Of a stretch of 64,000 bases of DNA, positions 13,318 through 24,840 are shown one piece after another. Under the pieces are notes generated by a model. That model saw only the letters and a list, made by a program, of their open reading frames with translations, had not been told where the DNA came from and made no database searches. Source of the DNA: Poronia punctata (lineage: Eukaryota; Ascomycota; Sordariomycetes; Xylariales; Xylariaceae); assembly GCA_022579005.1 (NCBI GenBank), contig MU401616.1, positions 25,077 to 89,076 on the forward strand, in the 5' to 3' direction. The translations under genes and the position numbers were made by a program. Position 1 is the stretch's first letter, and each line of letters opens with the position of its first letter.

Positions 13318-15878
13318 ATGCGTTTCTCGACCTTCCTGACTGCTGTTGCCAGCCTGGCTGTAGGCATAAACGCCTACTGGCTGGAAGATGTAAAGCACCA
13401 GGGCGTTGCTCCTTTCGCCGGCGATGGGTACAAAGTCTTTCGAAACGTCAAGGATTATGGTGCCAAAGGTGACGGAAGCGCCGACGACACTGATGCTATC
13501 ATGCAAGCATTGAACGATGGCGACAACCGTTGCTTGCAGGGTTGTGTAAGTCTCTCTCCCGTTGTTCAACCGTGCCAGGGGATTTGGTATCCCGACGGGC
13601 TCGCGTACTAATTGTGACCTAGGCCTCGACCACCACGACGCCGGCCGTTGTTTATTTCCCTTCGGGAACCTACAAGATCTCCAAGGCCCTCCAGCCCCCT
13701 TACTTCACTCAGCTCATCGGTGATCCTTCCGATCGTCCCGTCCTCAAGGCCTCATCCGACTTTGCGGGTTTCGGTTTGATCGACGGCAACCCGTACTTCA
13801 CCGAGGACCTGAACTGGATTTCCACCAATGTCTTCTACCGCCAGATGCGCAACTTCGTCATTGATACCACGGATATCGCCCCTGGTACCGCTGCCACCGG
13901 TATCCATTGGCCTACTTCCCAGGCCACCTCGCTTATCAATATCGAGTTCAACATGCCCAAGGGTGAAGACTCTGTCCATGTCGGTCTCTTTGTCGAGAGC
14001 GGTGAGTTCCCCCTATTTCGACACGGCGGTCTCGACTCGTGTGCTGACTTCTTTACTTACTAGGCTCGGGCGGCTTCATGAGCGACCTGACCTTCAACGG
14101 TGGTGCTACGGGCGCTTCTCTCGGCAACCAGCAGTATACTATGCGCAACTTGGTTTTCAAGGACTGCCAGACGGGTATCATCCAGCTCTGGAACTGGGGT
14201 TGGACCTACATCAACTCGGAGTTTAGCAACCTAAAGGTTGGTATTGATATCACTGCCGCTGGAGAGACCGAGGGCAGCCTGAACGTCGGCTCCGCCATCA
14301 TCCTCGACAGCTCCTTTGCCGATACCGAGACGGCCATCAAGACCGGTTACTCTGCCGACACGACCCCCGACACAGCCGGCAGTCTGATCCTGGAGAACGT
14401 GAAGCTCGAGAGCGTCCCCACGGCCGTTGCCGACGCTAGTGGCAGCATCCTCGAGGGTGGTTCGACGACCATTGCTGGTTGGGGCCAGGGCCACCAATAC
14501 GTTGGTGACGCCGATCGGGAGCTGTCTGGCGAAATCACCGCCAACACCCGACCTGATGGTTTGACGGGCGAGAACGGCTACTACGGCCGATCCAAGCCCC
14601 AGTATGAGGACGTCGCGGCATCTGATATTGTCAGTGCTCGCGACTCCGGCGCCAAGGGTGACGGCACAACCGACGATGTAAGTTGGCAATGCTCCTCAGA
14701 TAATTAACAATCTGTTTTCTAATAACAAAACTTAGACCGAGGCTCTGCAAAGCGCCATCGACAGCGCCAAGGGCAAGGTTCTCTTCCTCGACTATGGTCT
14801 GTACAAGGTTACCGGAACTCTCAAGATCGGCGACGGAGCCAAGATCATCGGTGAAGGGTACCCTATCATCATGGCCTCGGGCGATTTCTTTGGTGACATC
14901 AGCGATCCGAAGCCGCTTCTTCAAGTCGGTGCCAGCTCGGGCGATGCCGGCCAGGTCGAGCTTGTCGACTTTGTCGTTGGCAACACCGGCCCCGCTCCGG
15001 GCGCTAAGCTGATCGAGTGGAATCTGGCCTCGGAGACTTCGAAGCCCAGTGGCATGTGGGACGTCCACGCCCGTGTCGGTGGCTTTTCCGGCTCCGAAAT
15101 GCAGGTCGAACAATGCCTGAAGAAGACGGGCAGCGCCGACATCGACGAGAAGTGCATCGGTGCTAACATGCTGATGCACGTCACCTCCAAGGCCACCGGC
15201 TTATACATGGAGAACACCTGGCTCTGGGTGGCCGACCACGACATCGAGGACAAGGAGAACACCCAGATCACCATCTACTCTGGTCGCGGTCTCTACATCG
15301 AGTCGACCGAGGGCAACATCTGGCTCGTCGGTACCGCCGTTGAACACAACCATCTGTACAACTACCAGTTTGCCAACACCAAGAACATCTTCGCCAGCAT
15401 GTTCCAGACCGAGACCCCTTACTACATGCCTCTTCCCGATGCTACCAAGCCTTTCCCGATCAACTCGGACATCAACGACCCCGACTTTTCGGCTTCTTGC
15501 GAGGGTGTAGAGGGCAACTGCGCCGAGTCTTGGGGCCTGCGCATCATCAACTCGTCCGATTTCTTCATCTATGGTGCGGGTCACTACTCGTTCTTCAACA
15601 ACTACGATACCAGTAAGCTTTTCCCCTCAAGTTGACTAGCGACTACAAGAAAAGATAACTAACACATGATTCTTTTTCTAGGCTGCTCGACTGTCGAGTC
15701 CGGCGAGAACTGCCAGTCACGCATCGTCTCTCTGGAAGAGGTCAAGAACATCAACATCTACGGCCTCAACACCATCGGCTCCTTGAGCATGATCGACAGA
15801 GATGGCAAGAGCGTCGCTAGCTGGGAGGACAATGTCAATGTCTTCCCTGCCAACATTATGCTCTACAGGAGCGACTAA
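13318..15878 (+). CDS. Secreted GH55 exo-beta-1,3-glucanase
   Basis: Predicted extracellular hydrolase of beta-1,3-glucan, acting on fungal or algal wall glucan. Model: join(13318..13545, 13623..14001, 14064..14677, 14736..15612, 15682..15878), 2295 nt, 764 aa, usual for GH55. Introns are 58-77 nt with GTAAGT, GTGAGT or GTAAGC donors. Residues 1-19 (MRFSTFLTAVASLAVGINA) form a signal peptide. Two pectate-lyase-like beta-helix repeats are visible, each opening with a matching motif: VKDYGAKGDGSADDTDAI near residue 45 and ARDSGAKGDGTTDD near residue 400. The double right-handed beta-helix is the hallmark of GH55. The C-terminal half contains GLYMENTWLWVADHD and TSCEGVEGNC-like cysteine segments. 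The 3' UTR has a (GTT)n run near 15907. Family assignment is firm; exact substrate preference is inferred. Confidence 0.95.
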
Positions 15879-17033
15879 AAGGAGCGGGCTTGTGTGATAT
15901 TACGATGATGTTGTTGTTGTTGTTGTTCATTTATGTCTATACTTAAACCAATTTGTGTACATATATTTTCATATATACCCCCTTACCTACATAGGTATGT
16001 ACCATGACAGACGAAAAGATGGGAATTGAAGATATTTCATTTCTGTCAATATATACAATATCAATTCTAAATTGATATATCCCACCAACAACTCTGCTGG
16101 ATAATGGATTTGCCCCTTTTGGTAGCAATCTGTTGAACTTGTTGAACTTGCTGGCCATCTATTGTACCTCCACCTCCTTTATCGGTGTGTTGGTGTTATG
16201 CTATGCAAACCCCGCCCCCCCCACTTGTGACGTACAGGACAATATGTAGCAGTGCAACATCCATGTAAAACATCTTGTTACACCTATTCTCACCAGCAAC
16301 ATTGTAATATACCTACTTGAGATACTATGTTGTCCTGGTGTGATTTCAAGCGCCGATAGAATAATGAATATTGATGGAGAGATGAAAAAAATAGGAATTG
16401 AAGGTAGGTAGACTACCTAGGTACTTAAGGTAGCAATAGTCCTTTTCTTGACCCCGCATTATCGCTATCCAAAGTGATACAGATACTTATTATCTCTAGG
16501 TAACGTTACTATCGTGAGTTTTTCCATACTCTTTTAAAGCCGCGGATATCTCTTGTAGCGCCAACTATCTAGTACCACGTTCTTAAGCAAGGTCCTCAAA
16601 GCAAAGCTGATTCATTTTCGTTAGTGTAAATAGTGTATGATGAGCATCTATGGCCTCACCATAATATTAAATAGGTAGGGTTAGGTAGGTACTTTACCTA
16701 GTCCAGGTACTTTAATGATAGGACAATGTCATCCGTACCTAGACGTAACCTACACTAGCCCCTCACCTTTTATTGGACTTTTTGTCTCCATCGCCGGTCG
16801 TTGGTTAAAAAGGGTAACTTTTAACAACACCACTTCAACCTACCTACATACCTACTTACTCAGTATTTACTTTTTCAACTTTTTATACAACTCATACCAA
16901 GTTTGAAACCGGAAAGTGCAGACTTACTTACCTTCCATACATACCTAGTCTTACAACAACTACATAGACACACATCTACCAAAAAAGCACATGTAAACCC
17001 CACACTCCCCCCTTTTTTATATATATAAAAAAT
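15879..17033. other. Intergenic spacer
   Basis: No gene. It holds the glucanase 3' region (GTT microsatellite at about 15907-15927), TAGGTAGGTAC-type motifs near 16400-16440 and 16670-16710, and an AT-rich run with TATATATATAAA just before the next start codon. Confidence 0.6.
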
Positions 17034-17981
17034 ATGGCATCCCTCCGCGCCGAACTAGCAGAAAAAGGGTTCGTAATCCGCCGTCAAATCCTCACGCCAG
17101 GCGAACTAGAACGCCTCCGACTCGCCGCAACACGCACGACATCCCTCGCGCGAGCAGGAAACTGGCCCGACGTCCGAACAGTGGGAAAACAATTCCCGCC
17201 CTGGCCCAAACCCAGCCCAGGAATTCCTCCAGAGGAAGGGATATGGGGAGTCCAGGGTCTATTGAATCCGGCACTGGGGCAAGAAAACGTCGACGTTTTT
17301 ACTGCGTCGTACTTCCACGAGGAGATACTGGATGTTGCCAAGGCGTTACTTACGTACGAAGACGAAGACGAAGAATGTAGGGATGAGGATCTGGTCATGG
17401 AATTATATAATATGCTTGTGAGACCGGCTTCGAGTTTCGAGTTGGAGTGGCATCGAGATGATGTCCCGCGCACTGCTACGGTTGAGGAGGAAGAGGCAAA
17501 GTTGGGTGTTGACGGAAAGAAGGAGAAGAAGAAGAAGAGGTATTGGAACACGCAATGGAATCTCGCGCTCTTCCCGGACGAATCGCTCATCGTTGTGCCG
17601 GGATCTCATGTCCGTGCGCGCACGCAGGCGGAACGAGAGGCAGATCCGTTGGATAAGAATATGCCAGGTCAGCTTGTGGTTAAGCTGGAGCCGGGGGACG
17701 TGGTGTTTTACGATAATAATATCTTGCATCGGGGCGTGTATGATGCGAATAAGGAGCGCATGAGCTTGCATGGTTCGGTGGGCCACGCGGGTGGGGGACG
17801 GTTTCGCGCTACGAATGTGCTGCAGCATGGGATTGGCAAGTGGGTTGATCAGTGTGATTTTAGTTGCTTGGAGGGAGGGCCGGGCGGTGTCGAGGCGAGA
17901 AGGAGGGCTGAGGGGATGAGGGAGAGGTTGGTGAAGCTTGGGAGGGAGAGTGGTGATGTTGGGTATTCGCTCACGGGGTGA
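17034..17981 (+). CDS. Phytanoyl-CoA dioxygenase (PhyH)-family 2OG/Fe(II) oxygenase
   Basis: Intronless, 315 aa. Predicted 2-oxoglutarate- and Fe(II)-dependent oxygenase. The iron triad is visible: His140 and Asp142 in WHRDD and the distal His232 in ILHRGVYD. A downstream Arg in ANKERMSLHGS is placed to bind 2-oxoglutarate. The strands NTQWNLALF and VVPGSHVRARTQ, with LEPGDVVFYDNNILHRG, are the usual PhyH core. A lysine-rich insert (KKEKKKKR, about residues 163-170) precedes the core strand. Related fungal proteins are mostly uncharacterised, so the substrate is unknown. Start chosen at the only upstream ATG; the next in-frame Met lies too far inside the fold. A TATATATATAAAAAA stretch lies only about 15 bases upstream of the ATG, implying a very short leader or an upstream TATA element elsewhere. 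Confidence 0.85.
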   Translation: MASLRAELAEKGFVIRRQILTPGELERLRLAATRTTSLARAGNWPDVRTVGKQFPPWPKPSPGIPPEEGIWGVQGLLNPALGQENVDVFTASYFHEEILDVAKALLTYEDEDEECRDEDLVMELYNMLVRPASSFELEWHRDDVPRTATVEEEEAKLGVDGKKEKKKKRYWNTQWNLALFPDESLIVVPGSHVRARTQAEREADPLDKNMPGQLVVKLEPGDVVFYDNNILHRGVYDANKERMSLHGSVGHAGGGRFRATNVLQHGIGKWVDQCDFSCLEGGPGGVEARRRAEGMRERLVKLGRESGDVGYSLTG

Positions 17982-18602
17982 TGGATACATCGTTCATGAT
18001 ATCAATGAGATTAGGTTATACACATACATGACCTGCATTAAATGCTTAATACGGATGCGTAGTGTTCCTGGATAGACAATAACGTTTCTCCTCTCCCTCT
18101 TATCAGAACTGGGGTAAACTCAACCTTGGACAATACCGTATACGCTCCTGAGAACTCCACGTATAAGTACTAGGTAGGGTAAGTGGCTTTAACACGACTC
18201 TTGGGATTGAAGACGCAAAACGACTCTTAGCTAAATTGATGCTCGTTAATTAATATAAACCCTTAAAAATCCCCTCGGGCTGATATTACATAATTAGACG
18301 GCTTTTATTGCTTTCTGGTCAGATAAACTTGACCTCAAATCCATATGTATGATACATATCTCCTCTCCAACGACCCCGGATATAATGACGTCTTTCCCCA
18401 ACATCGCATTTGCCCCACCATTCCCAACCCCACCATGCAATCGGTCCAATACATGCTGCTGCCTTCCGAGAAGATGGGTTATTTAGACAACCTACACTTT
18501 TTTATACTTATTTTTCGAAGCTCTGTGTTTTCTAGCATCGTCCCCTGTAATACCACCTGCCCTCAAATATCCCTTCTTTTTTCCTTCATAAAAAGACGGT
18601 GA
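17982..18602. other. Intergenic spacer
   Basis: No gene. It is the 3' flank of the dioxygenase and a CT-rich 5' leader for the downstream oxidoreductase (about 18360-18600). No hairpins or repeats stood out. Confidence 0.6.
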
Positions 18603-20039
18603 ATGTCCATAATCCCCCGTAATCTCACCATCCCCGCATCACTCCGCACCATGTCCCCCAAAAAGGAGATCACCATAGTAGGCGGGGGAATCATCGGCTG
18701 CAGCACAGCGTACTACCTGACGCGCCACCCATCCTACTCGCCCGAGACACACCGCGTAACCCTCCTCGAGGCCGCCTCGACCAGCACGGGCGGCCGCACC
18801 CCCGACAGCATCCAAGACCCCGCCACCCTCGCCGACCCGACAACCGCGTCCAGGAAAAACCCAGCCCACGAGGGAATCGCAGGCGGCGCAAGCGGTAAAG
18901 CCGGCGGTCTACTCGCCCTATGGGCCTTTCCCGAGAACATCGTCCCCTTGAGCTTCCGCTTACACGACGAGCTAGCGCGCGAACACGGCGGCGACAAGCG
19001 ATGGGGTTATAGACGGTGTTGGGCAAGTCAAATCGACTGCAAAGCGCGGGGGACAACAACAGCAGCAGCAGCAGCAGCAGCAGAAGGTAATCAGCCCAGT
19101 AATACCGGTAAAAGTAAATCAGCCGGTCTCCACAGAGACCACCATAAAGACCCCTCAACACTCCGCAGACTCGGCGTCCCGGATGATTTGGACTGGCTGG
19201 ACTCCTCTTCTTCCTCATCTCTTTCCGCATACGAAAACATCGGTACTCCCGAGAACACGGCCCAAGTCCATCCGGAGCTCTTCACGCGGTCCATGGCGCA
19301 ATTAGCCGAGGACGCCGGCGCGCGCATCGTCACCGGCGCCCGCGTCACAGCTATATCGCGTAGCGCGGACGATAGCCGCGTCGAGGGCGTGACGTACGTG
19401 GATAAGGACGGGGCGGAGAAGACGTTGGCTACGACGCATTGCGTCGTCGCCGCTGGACCCTGGACGGCAACTCTACTCCCTGAGATCCCCGTGCGCGCTT
19501 CACGCGCTCATAGTGTGGTCATCAAGACGCCGGCACCGCTTTCGGCCTATGCGCTTTTCACGCAGATTAAATTGCCGGTAGGGTTCCGGACACCTTCGTC
19601 CGAAAGAAAGGCCGCGACGTCTTCTGCCGCTGTGCCGCTGCGTGCGCCGCAGATTGTTAACCCGGAGATATACGCGCGACCGGACGGCACTGCGTACGCG
19701 TGCGGACCGACGGACGAGGCGGCGCCTTTGCCGATTACGAGCGCCGAGGTCGAGGTGGACGAGGCGCGGTGCGCGGATATCGTGGCGCAGGTGGGCGGCA
19801 TCAGCGATCAGTTGGGCCGCGACGGCGAGGTGCTCGCTAAGCAGGCGTGTTACTTACCGCAGGGTGGGCCGTATATCGGGCAAGTCGGCAAGACGGAAGG
19901 GCTCATCGTCGCTGCGGGACATACGTGCTGGGGCATACAGAATGCGCCGGGGACGGGCAAGCTCGTTAGCGAGATTGTGTTTGATGGGAAGGCGAAGAGC
20001 GCGAGATTGGGTGGTTGTGACCCTGCGCTCGTGTTATGA
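18603..20039 (+). CDS. FAD-dependent oxidoreductase, DAO fold, TDA3-like
   Basis: Up to 478 aa, no intron. Predicted flavoprotein of the D-amino-acid-oxidase (DAO) superfamily. The N-terminal Rossmann motif ITIVGGGIIGCSTAYYL binds FAD. The block GGASGKAGGLLALWAFPENI is typical of the yeast Tda3 group, implicated in late endosome-to-Golgi traffic; the enzymatic substrate is unknown. The C-terminal flavin-contact segment reads VAAGHTCWGIQNAPGTGK. Two starts are possible: 18603, or 18651 (MSPKKEITIV), which sits close to the Rossmann motif; the later one fits the family better. An insert holds a (CAG)n run (about 19060-19083) giving poly-Ala and a serine run (about 19203-19225), both low-complexity and probably loop expansions. 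It sits 621 nt after the dioxygenase on the same strand, with no sign of shared function. Confidence 0.85.
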   Translation: MSIIPRNLTIPASLRTMSPKKEITIVGGGIIGCSTAYYLTRHPSYSPETHRVTLLEAASTSTGGRTPDSIQDPATLADPTTASRKNPAHEGIAGGASGKAGGLLALWAFPENIVPLSFRLHDELAREHGGDKRWGYRRCWASQIDCKARGTTTAAAAAAAEGNQPSNTGKSKSAGLHRDHHKDPSTLRRLGVPDDLDWLDSSSSSSLSAYENIGTPENTAQVHPELFTRSMAQLAEDAGARIVTGARVTAISRSADDSRVEGVTYVDKDGAEKTLATTHCVVAAGPWTATLLPEIPVRASRAHSVVIKTPAPLSAYALFTQIKLPVGFRTPSSERKAATSSAAVPLRAPQIVNPEIYARPDGTAYACGPTDEAAPLPITSAEVEVDEARCADIVAQVGGISDQLGRDGEVLAKQACYLPQGGPYIGQVGKTEGLIVAAGHTCWGIQNAPGTGKLVSEIVFDGKAKSARLGGCDPALVL

Positions 20040-20406
20040 CCTTGATCTTTCGTGATGAATGGGGGGAGCTTATGGGAAGGGTTGCATGATGATGTCGTCT
20101 AGATTACTTACGAGGTTAGCTTGATCCTAAACAAACAGTATGGCTTCCGTCTCGATATTTGTTGGCATGAAAAGGTAGAGGTAGTTATAGACGTAAAACC
20201 ACATAATAAGACATACAGACTACGAGAGCAACTGCAAGTCCTTTAAATCGCCATCAGTCCTTTGCCCTTTCTGCATTAAATAAAAAAAGAAAATAGGGGG
20301 TATCGCTTCAAGACCATACAAACAAAAGTAACCCAGACCAAAAATATCATACGCCTTCTTACCATACCCATCACCATGACAATAATAAACAGACATCTCC
20401 TTCCTC
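20040..20406. other. Convergent 3' spacer
   Basis: Short spacer between two convergent genes, holding both 3' ends. Nothing else was recognised. Confidence 0.6.
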
Positions 20407-21383
20407 TCACCCAAACCTCGACTTCGCAATCTCCCTCAACATATCAACCGTATGCTCCTCTCTCTCCTTATACTTCCTAATCCTCTCCTCCCTCTCCTCC
20501 TGTTTCGCGCGCATGATCTCCTCCCTCCTAATCTCCCTCTCCGTCTTCTTGCGTTCCTGGTCTCGCTTCAACCTTTTATACTCCTCCAACCCACCCCCGC
20601 CCCCGTCCCCAAGCAGATCCGCATCCGGGACCTCGGACACGTCATTGGAGGACTTGGCATCGGCAAACGAAGCATTAGCATCTCGGACCTCGCGTCTCTT
20701 CTCCAGACGTCGCGCCTGCGTGCCCGCGTCCGCGCGCGGGACTATCTCTTCCAGACGTTCCTTTTGTAGGGTTCTGTCGAACTTTCGCTCTTGGCGGAGC
20801 GCGTCGCGCGCTTCTTCGCGTCCCGACGCTTCGAGTTCTCGGCGGAGTGTCAGGTCTGTGAGAGATGGGATGCCGGGACCGTGTTTAGAGGGGAAGGAGG
20901 AGTATGCTGCCTTTTGTCCCGGTAGTGTTGGTCCGTATTCATCGTCGTCTTCGTCTTCGTCTTCGTCATCGTCCGGTGATGCGCGTCGTGAACTGATGAT
21001 GTTGTGATGATGATGATGATGATGATGTATGATTTGTAAATCTTGCCCGACGACGACCCGATGACCATCATCATCAGGACTCTCCACCTCCTCCTCCTCC
21101 TTCTCTTCATCAACATCTTGCCCTTGATCAAGAACCGCATTCTCAAACGTCACAGGATCATACCATCCCTCCGCCAACGTGCCGCCATTCCACTTATTCA
21201 CAAAACTCTTCCACCTTCCCCGGACCTCGCGCTCCTCGATATTCCTTATGTCAATCTGTTTCTGTAGATCCAGATATTGCGCGAACAAAGGTCTGAAAGC
21301 TTTGTAATCTGCCGATCGCGATAACGTCCGTGCATTGAATGGGAGTGTAGGGACAGGGACAGGGTCAGGGACAGGGACAGAAC

Positions 21384-21417
<34 letters not shown>

Positions 21418-21570
21418 GCGGCGTCGTTTAGTTGACTTGTCGTCATGTTCGCGGTTACGGGGAGATCGCGATCTTCTTCGTACTTCGCGTTCGTCGCCGT
21501 CGTGTCTATGTGCCCTCTTTCGTTCTGCTGGATTGGTGGGGGACCGACGGCTCTGGTTATAGTTGTCCAT
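20407..21570 (-). CDS. Charged nuclear protein, SCI1/HEL117-like, splicing-associated type
   Basis: Single exon. Starting at the ATG at 21570 (MDNYNQSRRSP) gives 387 aa. The frame stays open upstream to 21738, but MDNYN matches the usual compact N-terminus of such proteins. Order: an SR-like basic region (RRRSRSPRN) with a poly-His run, then a conserved core (DYKAFRPLFAQYLDLQKQI; GRWKSFVNKWNGGTLAEGWY), an acidic linker, an EYGPTLPG motif, and a long charged coiled coil ending MLREIAKSRFG. The WKSFVNKWN..L core resembles the plant style-cell-cycle-inhibitor SCI1 group, and fungal orthologues are often labelled RNA helicase HEL117 although no helicase motif is present. Likely nuclear and RNA-processing related; the precise role is unknown. 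His tracts are encoded by CAT repeats (about 21384-21417 and 21003-21027). Confidence 0.75.
21384..21417. repeat. ATG/CAT trinucleotide microsatellite in coding sequence
   Basis: About eleven ATG repeats on the plus strand encode a poly-His run of the minus-strand SCI1-like protein. A second shorter run lies near 21003-21027 in the same gene. Such runs are length-variable within species. Confidence 0.8.
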
Positions 21571-21919
21571 GACTTGTCTTGTCTTCTTCTTTTCTTCGGG
21601 GGATACCAGCAGCAGCTCTCTCTTTTTCAATTCTATCTTTGCTCGATAATCCTTTCCCTTACTCGGAATCTCAACGGGATGCTTGCTACCTGTAGGGGGT
21701 GTATGCTGGATTGAATTAGAGTACATATGTAGGCGCAAGTAAAAGTACTACCGAACATGAATAATAAACTGGTCGTGACTTTGACAGGCAGAACAGGGCG
21801 GCTGGCATTGCACCGTTTAGTGGGGGGCGGTAGAAGCCTTTAGTAAAGTAAAGTAGGTACCTATGTACTCGTACATAGTGCTAAAAAGTTGGTATATTAT
21901 ACTACTACCTCCTTACCTA
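21571..21919. other. Upstream region of the SCI1-like gene
   Basis: Holds the presumed promoter and leader of the minus-strand gene, plus TAAAGTAGGTACC-type motifs at about 21845-21880. It directly abuts the MITE at 21920. Confidence 0.5.
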
Positions 21920-22326
21920 CAGTGGGTACCCATTAATTCCGAGCAAAAGTTTCCAAAATGTAAAATGTTAAAAAAATAATAAAAAATAAAAGATAAACTA
22001 TAACAATTATATACCCTTGCCTATTAAATAAAGATTTTTATTCTCTATTTAACAATATTTTAACTAGGTTGCTACCTATTTTATTTAATTAATTAGAAAT
22101 ATTATAAAAATTTTTTAAAAGTAGTACGTACTTTTAACCTTAATATCTTAGCCAATACTTAACTAAAAAGAAAAATACTACTATATATAAAAATGTTTTA
22201 TTTTCTTTTAACCTCTTTTACTTTTTATCATTTTTTAAATGTTAAACATAAAGCGTAGTAAGTAGTTAAAGTAAGTGAGTTTTAGTGTAAAACATCGTGT
22301 TGCTCGGAATTAATAAGCTCCTACTG
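21920..22326 (+). mobile_element. MITE copy 1 (Tc1/mariner-like, TA-flanked)
   Basis: 407 bp, very AT-rich, no open frame. The left end begins CAGTGGG and reaches ATTAATTCCGAGCA; the reverse complement of the right end begins CAGTAGG and reaches ATTAATTCCGAGCA, giving a terminal inverted repeat of about 26 bp. TA dinucleotides flank both ends (21918-21919 and 22327-22328), as expected for Tc1/mariner/pogo target duplication. A second copy at 47409-47816 in the same orientation shares the ends and internal blocks such as AAAGATTTTTATTCT and TTTTAGTGTAAAACATCGTG. Seen directly: TIRs, TA flanks and two copies. Inferred: non-autonomous transposition by a transposase encoded elsewhere. Confidence 0.85.
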
Positions 22327-23079
22327 TACCTACCCTGGAGTTAAAGAACAAAAACAAGAGTGCATCTCCAAATCTCAGTTCTTGTGGACGTGACGGAAGG
22401 AAAGGCATTGAACAACGATGATTTAATATATAAAGCTACGTATACCCATTTACCGGAGGCCGCAACCTGGCTCTGACTCGTACATAAACTATGTACCTCG
22501 TGACATGACATTCCGGTGTAGGTAGATCATACAACCACGTGCGTGCCACTGTCTTCATTCGGATCATCAGGAACCTGCCCACGCTGTCGGTATCACAGCC
22601 TCCCAAAACCAGCTTATCTAGGGTTTTTACTTTGCACAATAAGTACGTACTTACCCTAATCTTCCGAGCTACTTGTATCCGCCTACGCTACTAACATGAT
22701 TTGTAGTTCACGTTTTAATCTCGGGAATGACGACGGTCATTGTGTAACAGGGTAGCTAGCCATTATGTGGTGACGAGCGGTTATCCTTAGAAAATGCAAC
22801 GCAAGTCAGTTAACTAATGCGTTCTATAACTCCTCGTTACACTTCAGTTGCTAGCAACTCCACAACTCCCAAATCATGAAAGGGTATCATCCGTTTTTCT
22901 TCGTAAATACCAGCCCTAGTGAATGCCCATTTCAAGTGAAATCGTAAAATAAGACACCCTCGTCCCACCCCGCCACGTAAACGTACTGCTTCGACTACGA
23001 ACTTATAATATAGACAATCCCTCAAGGAACCCCTCTTCGTCACCAACGTCCTGCATAGGCTGAAAAGAGATATAAGTGT
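22327..23079. other. Intergenic spacer
   Basis: No gene. This is the 3' flank of the copper-fist gene on the minus strand, with TACGTACTTACC-type motifs near 22640. No RNA gene was recognised. Confidence 0.6.
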
Positions 23080-24840
23080 CTAGGAAGTAGGTGTCGCCGC
23101 CTGCGTTGGGCGATGGAATGTGCAGCCCGCGCACACACAGTCATCACCACAAGGGCATGTCCCGAGGTCCCCTTTGCACCCAAAGAAATTGCCGTATTCG
23201 ACAATCAAGTAGTCATCCCAGGACTCGGAGCCACATAAAGGCATCGAATTCTCGAACATGGTCCCTGATGTCGGGGAACCGTTGGCCAATTGTAATGGCA
23301 CGATGCCAAATGTTGATCCGTTCGCCGGATGCGACATGTTGGTTGAACCAGCGGTGAAACCATTGGCTTCTAGTACCGGATCAACAACCATGGAACGGAC
23401 AAGTTCCTTGGTCGCCGAGTTGAATGGGTGTACCGTGCAGCCTACACATTCGCAACCGGGCCCGCAAGTACATTCGTGAGTGGTACAAGAGCCGTCGTCT
23501 GTTTCGCTGGCTTGCGCGTTTGGTACCTGCGATCCGGCAAAAGGGTCGTGTGGTGCAATATTTTGTTGTGGGTTAGCCACCATTTGCTCCCACTGGGAAT
23601 ACTGTAAGGGTGCCTGGAATGACCCCCACGGGAATGGGTATGTATGTGCTGTACTTCCATGGCGGAGAGGCTGCGAGGTAGCCGCATAATTCATTGGCAT
23701 ATCGAAAGCAGTTTGGGGGAAGAAATTGGCAGCTAGGCTCGGGCTTTGGGCTGAGACGGGAGTAGCATAATCCATCAAGTTCAATCTGCTCTGCCTTGGT
23801 TTCACCTCCGTGGCTTGTTCTTGGACTGGCGGCAATCGTACCGGCCCCTTTCCACCACAGCAACTTCCGCCTTCCGTTGGATATTCTTCCGCAAATGAGT
23901 CGACGCTCGATGCCGGCGTGTGATTCTGTGTTCCCAACGCTTCGAGACTTGACCTGCCAGACACACTATTCAGGGGCGAATCGTTCGGAGACCGGTTAGG
24001 TGCAAGGCCATGTGAAGACACAAATGAATCGGTAAGCCCTTGTGAAAATTGCATCTCCGCCTGAGAATGGATCCACGGAGGGCTGGATAAAGGTGTCCCG
24101 GTAGGCGCGGCGCTGCTGGTTAGATGAGCAGGAATAGGCCCTAAGGACGAGGGAGTATCGAAATGGACCATGTGGCCATTGGCGCCAACCGATGAAGTCT
24201 GACTCGGGATCAAATTAATAGTCTCGGGGTCCATTCGCTCGAGCAGGGCCAAGTCTAGGGATTGTTTACGGGGCGGCGGTATGGAAACAGCATTCTTCTG
24301 AACTCGAGAGCTTCCCATCCTTTTAGACAACTGTGGGGTTGAGTCACTAGTTGTTGTCGCCGTCGACGAGTTCGACGTGCTCGTTCCTGAAGCTGGGCCA
24401 CAGGCGCATTTTCGATTCCGTGGTATGGCGATTGTGACTCTTGTATTGCAGTTACAACCACTGCCCTTTGGGTGAGGGCACGTGCTGAGTGGTCGGCCTG
24501 GCTTATTGACTCGCAGTAATTGGCGATCATCATGTTTACATGATGAGGACCGGTGCCCTCGGATACATGGCCCGCTAAAGAGAGCAGCGTGAGACATATT
24601 AGCGATCATATAGTTTCCTGCGGTACACACGGGAAAGTGAGACAGAAGATCCCATAGGCACGCAACTGACGGCTCTATTATTGTAGGGCCTTGCGCGCAG
24701 AGACAATAAGTCTTTCATCGCCTCTTCCTTTACTACGCATTTCGTGTTTCCTCTTATCCGAAATCAAGTGATGGGCGAAATGAACCAAAACGACAGTCGA
24801 CTTACCATGCTACTTTATTCCCCTGCGGGTCAAGTTGCAT
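23080..24840 (-). CDS. Copper-fist transcription factor (GRISEA/Mac1-like)
   Basis: Predicted copper-sensing nuclear activator. Model: complement(join(23080..24574, 24806..24840)), 1530 nt, 509 aa. Exon 1 is only 35 nt (MQLDPQGNKVA plus a split Cys codon); a 231-nt intron follows, and exon 2 opens with the rest of the fist. The joined fist reads ACGPCIRGHRSSSCKHDDR, then the GRP minor-groove motif (KPGRPLSTCPHPKG) and NRKCACG, so the zinc-binding Cys/His set is complete. The C-terminal half has two Cys-rich copper motifs of the C-x-C-x4-C-x-C-x2-C-x2-H type: CTCGPGCECVGCTVH and CPCGDDCVCAGCTFH. Two such motifs fit the GRISEA/Mac1 group, which activates copper-uptake genes when copper is low. 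Without the micro-exon, the nearest in-frame Met would give an N-terminus lacking the first fist Cys, so this start is well supported. Confidence 0.92.

Noticed and set aside
17403..17990. 195-codon antisense frame over the dioxygenase gene
   Set aside because: The sense frame has intact catalytic motifs; the antisense product has no family features.
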